A stretch of DNA of 5,570 nucleotides from Anaerolineales bacterium (GCA_020853835.1 JADYYC010000248.1:1-5570), one strand, 5' to 3'; positions 1 through 5,570 are shown, counted from the stretch's first letter. Translations and numbers: made by a program. Notes: generated from the sequence alone by a model not told the origin.

Positions 1-982
1 CAGCCAGATAGCCCAGCTTTGCGGGCAAGATACGCACGCGCTCGACCGGCAGATATCCAGATACCCCCTGCAGCATGGCCTCGAGCGCCGGCTCGAACAG
101 GTCGCCCGAGCGCATCACGCCGCCGCTTAAGACGATCAACTCGGGGAAGAAGAGCATCAGGATGTTAAAGACCCCATGCGCAAACGCCTGGGCAGACCGC
201 TCGAACACCTGCATCGCCAGCGGGTCGCCGCCGCGGGCAGCCTCTGCCGTCAGGACAGCGTCCACCCGCTCCAGCTCGCCGCCCGCCAACGCCAACAGCC
301 TGCCCCCGGCCTGCGGGTTTTTCTCGATCGCCTGGCGCGCTGCCCGTCCAATCGCAGTGCCGCTGCTCAAGCTTTCCCAACAGCCGCGCCCGCCGCAATA
401 GCATTGCGGCCCCGAGGGGTCCAGGAGCTGGTGCCCGCCTTCGGGGTGGAAGCCGTCGGCGCCGCGCACCACCTGACCGTCCAGGATGAAAGACGTGCCG
501 ATGCCAGTCCCGACGGTGATGGCGTAGAGCCTCCGGACAGGTTTATCCTCGGGGTGCAGGGGTTTTCCCGCCCCCTGCCAATACTCTCCCAGCGCGGCCG
601 CATCCGCGTCGTTCTCCAGGCAGGCGGGCAAGCCAAAACGGTCCTGCAGGAAGGGGATAAGCGGGACGTTGATCCAGCCAGGCATCGTGCCGGGATTGAC
701 CAACAGGCCGCGCTGCGAGTCGGTGGGCCCGGTGGAGCCGACGCCCAGACCGAGCAGGCGCCGCTGGCGCAGCGCGGGTTTATTCACCAGGCTTTCAACC
801 AGCGCTGCAATGCGTTTCAAGCCCGCCTGCGGGCCTTCTTCCGAACGGATAGCCTCTTCCAGGTAGTCGATTCGTTCACCATCCGGCGTGAAAGCGCCCA
901 TGCCGACGCGCGTCCCCCCCAGGTCGATCCCGATGACATATTCGCTTGAAGGATCCAATTTGGCAGTTTTGTGATCAGACAT
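1..982 (-). CDS. ROK-family sugar kinase (glucokinase-like), 3' end cut by window
   Basis: The frame is open for 327 codons from the ATG at 980-982 and runs off the left edge. It encodes a ROK-family kinase, which would phosphorylate an imported sugar with ATP in the cytoplasm. Seen directly: the N-terminal phosphate-binding motif DLGGT at residues 20-24; a LENDADAAALGE segment whose Asp125 matches the family's catalytic base; the phosphate motif VGTGIGTS near 157-164; EGGH at 181-184; and the zinc motif CYCGGRGCWE with Cys194, Cys196 and Cys201, which with His184 would bind the structural zinc. LSGGVM at 286-291 is the adenosine-side motif. There is no N-terminal helix-turn-helix, so it is a kinase rather than a NagC/XylR-type repressor. 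ROK kinases are about 290-325 residues, so only a short tail should be missing. The start lies 12 bp after the permease stop, with only a weak ribosome binding site, which suggests co-translation as the last visible operon gene. The exact sugar cannot be read from the sequence. Confidence 0.93.
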   Translation of the reverse strand, partial: MSDHKTAKLDPSSEYVIGIDLGGTRVGMGAFTPDGERIDYLEEAIRSEEGPQAGLKRIAALVESLVNKPALRQRRLLGLGVGSTGPTDSQRGLLVNPGTMPGWINVPLIPFLQDRFGLPACLENDADAAALGEYWQGAGKPLHPEDKPVRRLYAITVGTGIGTSFILDGQVVRGADGFHPEGGHQLLDPSGPQCYCGGRGCWESLSSGTAIGRAARQAIEKNPQAGGRLLALAGGELERVDAVLTAEAARGGDPLAMQVFERSAQAFAHGVFNILMLFFPELIVLSGGVMRSGDLFEPALEAMLQGVSGYLPVERVRILPAKLGYLA

Positions 983-994
983 AACCGGCAATCA

Positions 995-1846
995 TCAACC
1001 TTTCACCGCTCCAGCCGTCAGACCGCTGACGATATAGCGCGAGAAGAGCAAGGATAACAGCACGGGCGGGATCGCGGCGATGACGCCGCCCGCCATCATA
1101 CCGCCCACATCGACCACATAGCGCCCCGCAAACTCGGCGATCGCCACCGGCACGGTCTTTGCGGCTACCGTGCTGGTGAAGAGCAAGGCAAAGAAGAATT
1201 CGTCCCAGGCGGTGAGGAAGATGAATAGCGCGGTGGACACAAGCCCAGGCAAAGAGATCGGCAGGATAACCGCAAAGAGAGTACGCAGATGCGAAGCCCC
1301 GTCGATCCTCGCGGCATCCTCCAGCTCAATCGGAATGGTATCAAAGAAAGAGACCAGCAGCCATATCGCAAAGGGAAGCGCGAAGCTAAGGTAAGTCAGG
1401 ATCAGCACCGAAGGCGTGTTGTAAAGCCCCACTTTTACGGCAATGATATACAACGGGATCACCAGCGAGACTTCTGGGATCATGCGGGTGCCCATAATGC
1501 CGATTAGAACGCCGCTGCGAAAGCGCACCCGGATGCGTGAAAGCGCGTACGCAGCCAGTGATCCCACCAGGAGCGAGATCACGGTCACAGAGCTTGCCAC
1601 CAGGAGCGAGTTGCGCACGGTGATCGTGAACGTTTTCGCCACTTCAGAGGTCGCCGTGCCGGGGGTCAGGATGTCGATATAGTTTTTGAGCGTCGGGTTT
1701 TGCGGGATCCAATGGATCGGCGTGGAAAGCAGCTCGGCGCGGGTCGAAATTGAGGAGATGATCAACCAGGCAACCGGCAGGTAGATGAATAACCAGACCG
1801 GTATCGTCAACGCAAACAGCAAGAGCTTGTTCCGGCGGTGTCTCAT
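995..1846 (-). CDS. Carbohydrate ABC transporter permease, MalG type (CUT1)
   Basis: This is an inner-membrane subunit, 283 residues, of a sugar importer. About six membrane segments are visible (roughly 9-31, 78-102, 112-135, 145-168, 199-221, 245-268). Between the fourth and fifth lies the cytoplasmic EAA loop that docks onto the ATPase: EDAARIDGA at 176-184, with LP at 195-196. LTAWDEFFFALL (211-222) and the Gly/Met-rich C-terminus are typical of MalG-like proteins, and the length is normal. A longer in-frame start exists at 2134, but its extra 96 residues lie over the upstream permease and look non-coding. The start at 1846 has GAGGAG eight bases upstream and overlaps the upstream stop as ATGA, so I chose it. 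The overlap implies translational coupling and a 1:1 ratio with the partner permease. The substrate is presumed to be a mono- or oligosaccharide and is not determinable here. Confidence 0.95.
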   Translation of the reverse strand: MRHRRNKLLLFALTIPVWLFIYLPVAWLIISSISTRAELLSTPIHWIPQNPTLKNYIDILTPGTATSEVAKTFTITVRNSLLVASSVTVISLLVGSLAAYALSRIRVRFRSGVLIGIMGTRMIPEVSLVIPLYIIAVKVGLYNTPSVLILTYLSFALPFAIWLLVSFFDTIPIELEDAARIDGASHLRTLFAVILPISLPGLVSTALFIFLTAWDEFFFALLFTSTVAAKTVPVAIAEFAGRYVVDVGGMMAGGVIAAIPPVLLSLLFSRYIVSGLTAGAVKG

Positions 1847-2733
1847 AGCGCGCGCTCCTCCGGTCGATAAAGGAAGCGAATGTAAATAATTGCCATGACC
1901 AGGGTGAACAGAGAGATCAGGAATGAAAGAGCGGCGCCCCGCCCCACATGACCAAAGCTGAAGGTCTCCAGATAAGTCAAGAACGAGATGGTCGTGGTTC
2001 CAAAAGCCGGCCCGCCATTTGTGATCACGTAGATGATGTCGAACACCCGGAAGGCTTCCACTGTGCGGATCACCAGGGCGACCAGGACGGCCGAGCGAAG
2101 CATCGGCAGGCGGATCAAAGCGAAACGCTGCCATGCGTTGGCGCCGTCAACCGCCGCAGCTTCTTCCAACTCTACCGGCAGCGTCGCCAGCGCAGCCTGA
2201 AGAATCAGAGCGATAAAGGGGACGCTGTGCCAGACATCTGCCAGGATCACCAGGTTCATCGCCGTGCGCGGTTGGGTGAGCCAGGCAACATAATGATCGA
2301 TCAGCCCAAGCTGGTACAAGAGGCCATTTAGCGCCCCATAATCTGCGTTATAGATCCAGCGCCACATCGTCCCGTTTACAATGGTCGGGACGGCCCAGGG
2401 GATGATCAGGCTGATGCGCAAGAACCGCCATCCAAACGGCCGCGAATGGATCAATTGAGCGATGCCCAGCCCCAGCAGCAACTCCAGCCCGACTGAAACC
2501 AGGGTGAAGTAGATCGTGCGCTGGATCGTGACCCAGAATACTTTATCGCCCAGCAGATTCAGGTAGTTTTCAAACCCAATAAAAACGTTTTCAGTGAGCT
2601 TGCTCAAGCTCGCGTCAAAGAAGCTGAGGTAGAACGTGCTCACAACCGGCTGGAGCGTGACGCCAAGGATGACGATCATCGCCGGCAAGATAAACAAAAG
2701 ACCGATCAGGTTTTCGCGACGGCTGAGAGACAT
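1843..2733 (-). CDS. Carbohydrate ABC transporter permease, MalF/UgpA type (CUT1)
   Basis: This is the first of the two membrane subunits of the sugar importer, 296 residues. An N-terminal membrane helix (about 9-27, with the LLFILPAMI pattern usual for this family) is followed by about five more (roughly 72-95, 104-125, 160-185, 213-235, 265-289). The EAA coupling loop is clear: EEAAAVDGANAWQRF from 190, ending in RLP at 208-210. The family motif FDIIYVITNGGP lies at 231-242. The short periplasmic part, without the large P2 domain of enterobacterial MalF, fits UgpA/LacF-like members. It is separated from the binding-protein gene by 80 bp containing an inverted repeat, and its stop overlaps the next permease start by 4 bp. 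The ribosome binding site is weak, with no good purine run before the ATG at 2731-2733, which may lower its expression relative to the binding protein. Confidence 0.95.
   Translation of the reverse strand: MSLSRRENLIGLLFILPAMIVILGVTLQPVVSTFYLSFFDASLSKLTENVFIGFENYLNLLGDKVFWVTIQRTIYFTLVSVGLELLLGLGIAQLIHSRPFGWRFLRISLIIPWAVPTIVNGTMWRWIYNADYGALNGLLYQLGLIDHYVAWLTQPRTAMNLVILADVWHSVPFIALILQAALATLPVELEEAAAVDGANAWQRFALIRLPMLRSAVLVALVIRTVEAFRVFDIIYVITNGGPAFGTTTISFLTYLETFSFGHVGRGAALSFLISLFTLVMAIIYIRFLYRPEERAL
1855..1860 (-). promoter_or_regulatory. Ribosome binding site of MalG-type permease
   Basis: GAGGAG on the minus strand lies eight bases before the ATG at 1844-1846, inside the end of the upstream permease gene. 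It decides the start in favour of 1846 over the longer in-frame option at 2134. Confidence 0.75.
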
Positions 2734-2760
2734 CTTCGATCCATCTGGAGATAATTGAGA

Positions 2761-2791
2761 GACCTGAGAGGTCTTCGAAACCTCTCAGGTC
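2761..2791. repeat. 12-bp perfect inverted repeat between binding protein and permease
   Basis: The arms GACCTGAGAGGT (2761-2772) and ACCTCTCAGGTC (2780-2791) are exact reverse complements around a 7-base loop, CTTCGAA. In the operon transcript this forms a strong hairpin 22 bases after the binding-protein stop and 27 bases before the permease start. The following minus-strand sequence (TCTCAATTAT) has no U-run, so it is not a classical intrinsic terminator. By analogy with the palindromic elements between malE and malF, it may protect the upstream message and reduce downstream expression. It could also be one copy of a genome-wide palindromic repeat; only one copy is in this window. Confidence 0.85.
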
Positions 2792-2813
2792 CTGGAATAA
2801 CAGCCTTTGAGCG

Positions 2814-4223
2814 TTACTTCATCAACTGGAGCCACTTGGCGGCTGCGTCGTCAAGCGCCTGCTGAGGCGTCTTCAATTTTGTCAGCGCCTCTTGCAGGGC
2901 AAGCTGTAAGGCTTTGGAGGCCTCCGGATAGAAAGGCACCTTCGGGCGAACATGTGAGAAGGGGAATTGCTCCTTGAACATGGGCACGGTCACCTTGGTA
3001 ACATCGCTCATGTTAGCAAGTTTCTCGCCGCTGGCGCCTTCGAAGCTGACCTCCCAAATCGGCAGCATATGCTCGGAATACTTTTCCTGAACCGCCTGCG
3101 AGGTCAGATATTCGACATACGCCCAGGCTTGATCGGGATGCGCAGAGGTGGCAGCAACCGAAAAGCCCATCGAGCCGTCGATCGTGGCGCTCTCCACGCC
3201 GCCGCCGGCAAAAGCGGGCATCAAAGCCATGTTCACCTGTCCGGTGACCTGGGATTGATCAGGCTGGAAATTGACCAGGTCGAACATGTAGTTCCAGTTC
3301 GAAGCAAAGGCGGCTTTTCCCTGTGAGAAGACGTTACGCACATCTTCTTCGACATAGGAGATGGAGGCCGGATTGGTGATGCCATCATCGATCGACTGCA
3401 CCATCCATTCAAGCGTCTTCACGCCGATTTCGTTATTGAAGGCCGGCTTGCCAGCCTCATCCACGATTGTTCCGCCGTTGCCATAAAGCAGCGTGACCCA
3501 ATCACAAATTGCCGCTTCATACTGGCCCCATGACCAAACGATGGGGAATTCAACCAGGCCTTTTTCCTTGATCACTTTGGATTGCTCGATAAGCTCTTCC
3601 CAGGTTTTAGGAGGGGCTGAGAACCCTGCATCGGCAAGGATCTTCGTGTTGTAGAAGAAATATTTCTGATCGAGCAGCCACGGCATGCCGTACACTTTCT
3701 CGCCAACGGTTGGGATTTCCCAGGCTGCTTCAAAGATGCCTTTTCGCATTTCCTGGGTGATCCGGCTGGTGGCATCCAGCAGGTAGCCTTTGTCGGCAAA
3801 TTCCGCATACCAGATATCATCCACCAGGAAGACGTCATAGGCGGGCGGGGTGGAAGCCATGGCGGTTGTGATTTTGTCATGCAGCGCGTCGTAGCTCACA
3901 TAGTCGATCAAAACCGTCACGTTCGGGTGTTCTTTATTGAACTCATCAACGATTGAATTCATCTCCTCGGTCGTTGGGCCAGCCTGCTCCATGGACAACA
4001 CACGAATGGTGACCTTTTCAGCAGGAGGCTGAGTCTCAACCGGCGCGGGAGCCTCAGTCTTGGCTGGCGCGGGCGCTTCTGTCTTCACCGGAGCCGGAGC
4101 CTGTGTCTCAGCCGGCGCCGGCGCTTCGGTCTTCACAGGAGCCGGAGTGGCTGCAGGCGCGCAGGCTGCCAGGACAAAGGACAGGATGACCAAAATCGAA
4201 ATCCAACGAAATGGGACCTTCAT
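2814..4223 (-). CDS. Sugar ABC transporter substrate-binding lipoprotein (SBP_bac_1 type)
   Basis: This 469-residue extracytoplasmic binding protein would capture a carbohydrate and deliver it to the two downstream permeases. Residues 1-20 form a signal peptide ending in the lipobox LAAC, so Cys21 would be lipid-anchored. Residues 22-68 are a low-complexity linker with four tandem octads APAP(V/A)(K/E)T(E/Q) at 34-65 plus a partial one at 28-33. The mature domain starts near VTIRVLS (71-77) and has family 1 solute-binding features: DEFNKEHPNV (93-102), YDVFLVDDIW (129-138), YGMPWLLD (178-185), an FFYN segment (189-192), TWEEL (207-211), GKAAFASNW (302-310) and HPDQAWAYVEYLTS (362-375). An ATG seven codons upstream (4244) is possible, but 4223 has GGAGGAG ideally placed and gives a normal signal peptide. 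Many aromatic residues in the lobes fit sugar stacking; the ligand itself cannot be named. It is the first gene of the operon. Confidence 0.95.
   Translation of the reverse strand: MKVPFRWISILVILSFVLAACAPAATPAPVKTEAPAPAETQAPAPVKTEAPAPAKTEAPAPVETQPPAEKVTIRVLSMEQAGPTTEEMNSIVDEFNKEHPNVTVLIDYVSYDALHDKITTAMASTPPAYDVFLVDDIWYAEFADKGYLLDATSRITQEMRKGIFEAAWEIPTVGEKVYGMPWLLDQKYFFYNTKILADAGFSAPPKTWEELIEQSKVIKEKGLVEFPIVWSWGQYEAAICDWVTLLYGNGGTIVDEAGKPAFNNEIGVKTLEWMVQSIDDGITNPASISYVEEDVRNVFSQGKAAFASNWNYMFDLVNFQPDQSQVTGQVNMALMPAFAGGGVESATIDGSMGFSVAATSAHPDQAWAYVEYLTSQAVQEKYSEHMLPIWEVSFEGASGEKLANMSDVTKVTVPMFKEQFPFSHVRPKVPFYPEASKALQLALQEALTKLKTPQQALDDAAAKWLQLMK
4029..4142 (-). repeat. 24-bp tandem coding repeats in lipoprotein linker
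   Basis: Four imperfect 24-bp units (4029-4124), plus a partial one (4125-4142), encode the octad APAP(V/A)(K/E)T(E/Q). The units vary mainly at codons 5, 6 and 8, so charge alternates between Lys and Glu along the linker. The repeat is in frame and makes a flexible spacer between the lipid anchor and the binding domain. Such arrays can gain or lose units by slippage without breaking the frame. Confidence 0.85.
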
Positions 4224-4416
4224 GGTTCTCCTCCAAGTATTCAATATCGAATGGTTATATTTACAAGGTTAGCAATTTCTCTTGATTAGCATTTTATCAG
4301 TTTTATCACCTCCCCGGCCTTCTACTAGTAGCTATAGCTCCCCTGCCTCGGGTATTTATGAGCTTTTAGATCTCTATTTACTTCTGGTTATGAAGAAACA
4401 TTGATGAACGCCATCG
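4224..4416 (-). promoter_or_regulatory. Long 5' leader of the sugar operon
   Basis: If transcription starts about seven bases after the -10 box (near 4416), the leader is about 190 nt. It is AT-rich and holds several short symmetric elements: overlapping palindromes AGCTATAGCT (4330-4339) and CTACTAGTAG (4322-4331), a possible bulged stem pairing AGCTC (4349-4353) with GAGCT (4335-4339) around a CCC/GGG pair, and a tandem TGATAAAA (4292-4299 and 4301-4308 on the complement). I do not recognise any known riboswitch in it. The leader could equally be neutral sequence left after a rearrangement. Confidence 0.4.
4228..4234 (-). promoter_or_regulatory. Ribosome binding site of substrate-binding lipoprotein
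   Basis: GGAGGAG on the minus strand, four bases from its end to the ATG at 4221-4223, is the strongest site in the operon. It fixes the start at 4223 rather than the in-frame ATG at 4244, and fits the high expression usual for binding proteins. Confidence 0.8.
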
Positions 4417-4437
4417 CTGTTAATTATAGCGATGGCG
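4409..4437. promoter_or_regulatory. Inverted repeat straddling the -10 box, probable repressor operator
   Basis: The arms CGCCATCGCT (4409-4418) and AGCGATGGCG (4428-4437) are perfect reverse complements separated by nine bases that contain most of the -10 box. One arm covers the expected transcription start and the other the promoter spacer. The arm centres are about 19 bp apart, close to two helical turns, as expected for a dimeric regulator. Binding here would block RNA polymerase. The regulator is not in the window; LacI- or GntR-type sugar repressors are the usual candidates. The arms could also form an RNA hairpin, but transcription would begin within one arm, so a DNA operator fits better. 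Confidence 0.7.
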
Positions 4438-4563
4438 ACAGGGAATGTCAAACAATGAATGCCTTGCGAAAAACAAATCGAAGATAGCGCTACCGGCCCA
4501 TGACACGCCTCCGAAAATGTGGATGAGCCTGATCAGGTTCAAATAGGCCCAGGCTATGGTCAT
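4420..4563 (-). pseudogene. Truncated small membrane-protein gene (CopD/DUF2269-like start)
   Basis: This is a 47-codon frame from the ATG at 4561-4563 to TAA at 4420-4422. GGAGGG (4570-4575) sits six bases upstream, an ideal ribosome binding site. The first 25 or so residues contain YLNLIRLIHIFGGVSWAG, a hydrophobic helix with the pattern L-x-H-I-x-x-G-V-x-W-x-G that I associate with the first membrane helix of CopD/DUF2269-like integral membrane proteins. After about residue 33 the resemblance is lost (HSLFDIPCRHRYN), and no other frame downstream continues it. The last third coincides with the sugar operon promoter. I infer that a deletion or rearrangement joined the start of a membrane-protein gene to the operon's upstream region. 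Alternatives are a real single-helix peptide or chance; the good ribosome site argues against chance. The family assignment is from memory of the motif only. Confidence 0.5.
4423..4451 (-). promoter_or_regulatory. Consensus housekeeping (sigma-70/SigA) promoter of sugar operon
   Basis: On the minus strand TTGACA (complement of 4446-4451) and TATAAT (complement of 4423-4428) are both perfect consensus hexamers with the optimal 17-bp spacer (4429-4445). It points at the binding-protein gene about 190 bp downstream. A promoter this strong usually needs repression, which agrees with the inverted repeat across its -10 box. No other convincing promoter precedes the operon. Confidence 0.85.
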
Positions 4564-4580
4564 CAGGTTCCCTCCAAATC

Positions 4581-4600
4581 CAAAAGAACTAGTTCTTTTG
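4581..4600. promoter_or_regulatory. Perfect 20-bp palindrome, possible operator
   Basis: CAAAAGAACTAGTTCTTTTG is its own reverse complement across all 20 bases, and the symmetry stops at both ends. It is AT-rich, so as RNA it would be a weak hairpin, and there is no upstream gene on the plus strand to terminate. It lies 97 bp before the plus-strand oxidoreductase start and 18 bp before the minus-strand membrane-protein start. A dimeric transcription factor site acting on one or both is the likeliest reading. Confidence 0.6.
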
Positions 4601-4623
4601 CAGGTCGATCTACTCCCTTTACC

Positions 4624-4652
4624 GTTCTACGCCTCCGTAATGAGGGATTCAA
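4624..4652 (-). promoter_or_regulatory. Possible promoter of the truncated membrane-protein gene
   Basis: On the minus strand TTGAAT (complement of 4647-4652) and TAGAAC (complement of 4624-4629) each match four of six consensus positions, with an exact 17-bp spacer. Transcription would start near 4617, just upstream of the 20-bp palindrome and about 54 bases before the ATG at 4563. The match is modest and could be chance. If real, it would also read through into the sugar operon. Confidence 0.35.
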
Positions 4653-4681
4653 TTTTCGGGCGGGTTCGGTTAACCTTGAGC

Positions 4682-4689
4682 AGGAGGAG
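4682..4689 (+). promoter_or_regulatory. Ribosome binding site of GltD-like oxidoreductase
   Basis: AGGAGGAG lies seven bases before the ATG at 4697-4699 and supports that start. I see no convincing plus-strand promoter hexamer pair in 4441-4696, so the transcription start of this gene is unknown. Confidence 0.8.
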
Positions 4690-4696
4690 CCCGTTT

Positions 4697-5570
4697 ATGA
4701 CTCGAGCCAGCTACAAGGTCACCGTCCCCGACCCAGACTTTTACCGCAAGATGGTCAAATGCCAGGAGGCCTGCCCCGTCTACACCGACGCGCGCGCTTA
4801 CGTGACCGCAATGGCCCGCGGCGAAATCGAGCTGGGTTTTGAGATTGCCCACGACCCCAACCCGCTCTCCACGATTTGCGGACGCATCTGCGGCGCGCCC
4901 TGCGAGGTCGCCTGCCGGCGCGGCGTGATCGGTCCCGAGTACGAACCGGTCGCGATCCGCCCGATCAAGCGCGTCCTCACAGAGCGTTACGGGCCTGAAA
5001 AAGAACTGGAAATTACAAACGAGCAGGGCAGGACCGAACCAAACCAACCGGTCAATCTTGCCGAAGAACCCATTTTTGCCCCGCTCTCGGGCCCGCCGAC
5101 GCTGCCGGGACAGGGCGCGTTCTTCTCATATTCACGCCCGCGCTGGTCGCTCGACTCATTGAAAGACCTGGCCGCAACGCCCGGGCGGAAACATGGTCGG
5201 GTGGCGATCATCGGCGCCGGACCCGCCGGTTTGACGGCCGCGCACGACCTGGCCCTGCTCAAACACCACGTGGAGATTTTCGAAGCCGGGCCGACCACGG
5301 GCGGGATGATGCGCTACGGCGTGCCAATTTACCGCATCGACCAACAGGCCATGGACGCGGAAATCAATTCCATCCTCGATCTGGGGGTCGAGATCCACTT
5401 CAACACCCCCATAGGCCAGCAGATCACCCTGGCCGATTTGCGTCAGAATTTCGATGCGGTCTTCTTGGGGATGGGCTTGATGGAGGGGCGAAAACTGAAC
5501 ATCCCCGGCGCAGACCTTGACGGGGTGATCTCTGCCGTGGACATGCTGCTCAACTACAACCTGGGATACA
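4697..5570 (+). CDS. GltD-like NAD(P)H-dependent FAD/Fe-S oxidoreductase, 3' end cut by window
   Basis: The frame is open for 291 codons to the right edge. It belongs to the family of the glutamate synthase small subunit (GltD) and related flavoproteins, which pass electrons between NAD(P)H, FAD and iron-sulfur clusters in the cytoplasm. The N-terminal Fer4_20-type domain has Cys22 and Cys26 in CQEACPVYTD and Cys61, 65, 69 and 73 in CGRICGAPCEVACRRG. The FAD Rossmann motif VAIIGAGPAGLTAAHDL starts at 169, with Glu196 at the end of the second strand to bind the ribose. MMRYGVPIYRID (204-215), LGVEIHFNT (229-237) and FDAVFLGMG (252-260) follow family order. The second, NADPH-binding Rossmann motif should lie beyond the window. 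From Cys73 to the Rossmann glycine is 100 residues, clearly longer than in GltD, so an extra stretch of about 50 residues sits between the domains. The catalytic partner is not visible, so glutamate synthase activity should not be assumed. Confidence 0.92.
   Translation, partial: MTRASYKVTVPDPDFYRKMVKCQEACPVYTDARAYVTAMARGEIELGFEIAHDPNPLSTICGRICGAPCEVACRRGVIGPEYEPVAIRPIKRVLTERYGPEKELEITNEQGRTEPNQPVNLAEEPIFAPLSGPPTLPGQGAFFSYSRPRWSLDSLKDLAATPGRKHGRVAIIGAGPAGLTAAHDLALLKHHVEIFEAGPTTGGMMRYGVPIYRIDQQAMDAEINSILDLGVEIHFNTPIGQQITLADLRQNFDAVFLGMGLMEGRKLNIPGADLDGVISAVDMLLNYNLGY

Noticed and set aside
176..949. Long plus-strand open frame of 257 codons
   Set aside because: It lies antisense to the ROK kinase, whose conserved motifs are unmistakable; the plus-strand product is Arg/Ala/Pro/Gln-rich with no domain pattern, as expected of a high-GC shadow frame.
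1847..2134. 96-residue N-terminal extension of the MalG-type permease
   Set aside because: It overlaps the end of the MalF-type permease in another frame, has no membrane-protein character, and the ATG at 1846 has a good ribosome site and the ATGA overlap.
2761..2791. Intrinsic terminator after the binding-protein gene
   Set aside because: No T-run follows the hairpin on either strand, and the permeases downstream need the same transcript because no promoter is evident before them.
4023..4150. CRISPR-like or minisatellite array
   Set aside because: The 24-bp repeats are contiguous without spacers and encode an in-frame lipoprotein linker.
4528..4570. Direct repeat ATCAGGTTC (4532-4540 and 4562-4570) with palindrome CCTGATCAGG, considered as an operator or riboswitch
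   Set aside because: These fall in the start region of the membrane-protein remnant, where the coding sequence and its ribosome site explain them; no known riboswitch core is present.
4519..4842. Plus-strand open frame of 107 codons across the intergenic region
   Set aside because: It is out of frame with the GltD-like gene it enters, has no ribosome binding site, and reads as Arg/Pro/Gly-rich shadow sequence.
4670..5398. Several minus-strand open frames opposite the oxidoreductase
   Set aside because: They are antisense to a gene with clear cysteine and FAD motifs, and none shows a recognisable domain or start site.

Overview
The window looks like a piece of a Chloroflexota (Anaerolineae-type) chromosome. 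This is inferred from three things: moderate-to-high GC coding DNA, a substrate-binding lipoprotein whose LAAC lipobox is followed by a long Ala/Pro/Thr/Glu repeat linker (common in that phylum), and a sugar-uptake operon without its own ATPase. No marker gene in the window proves the assignment.

Positions 1-4223 (minus strand) hold a carbohydrate uptake operon, read from right to left: a lipoprotein substrate-binding protein (2814-4223), two MalF/MalG-type permeases joined by a 4-bp ATGA overlap (1843-2733 and 995-1846), and a ROK-family sugar kinase (1-982, cut by the window edge just before its C-terminus). Together they would capture a sugar outside the cell, import it with an ATPase encoded elsewhere (the shared MsmK/MalK type), and phosphorylate it in the cytoplasm. 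A perfect 12-bp inverted repeat lies between the binding protein and the first permease and may set their expression ratio.

Positions 4224-4696 are the intergenic region and the most informative part of the window. On the minus strand there is a fully consensus housekeeping promoter (TTGACA, 17 bp, TATAAT, 4423-4451). It is straddled by a 10-bp perfect inverted repeat (4409-4437) that is well placed to be a repressor operator. This promoter sits inside a 47-codon minus-strand reading frame (4420-4563) that has a strong ribosome binding site and begins like a small membrane protein of the CopD/DUF2269-like kind, then loses that resemblance; it is best read as a truncated gene remnant. A possible promoter for it (4624-4652) and a perfect 20-bp palindrome (4581-4600) lie upstream of it.

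Positions 4697-5570 (plus strand) are the 5' part of a GltD-like NADPH-dependent oxidoreductase with an N-terminal iron-sulfur domain and an FAD-binding Rossmann fold. It is divergent from the sugar operon and has no evident functional link to it. I see no RNA genes, CRISPR array, insertion sequence or clearly new multi-gene system. The new leads are regulatory and evolutionary and lie in the intergenic region.
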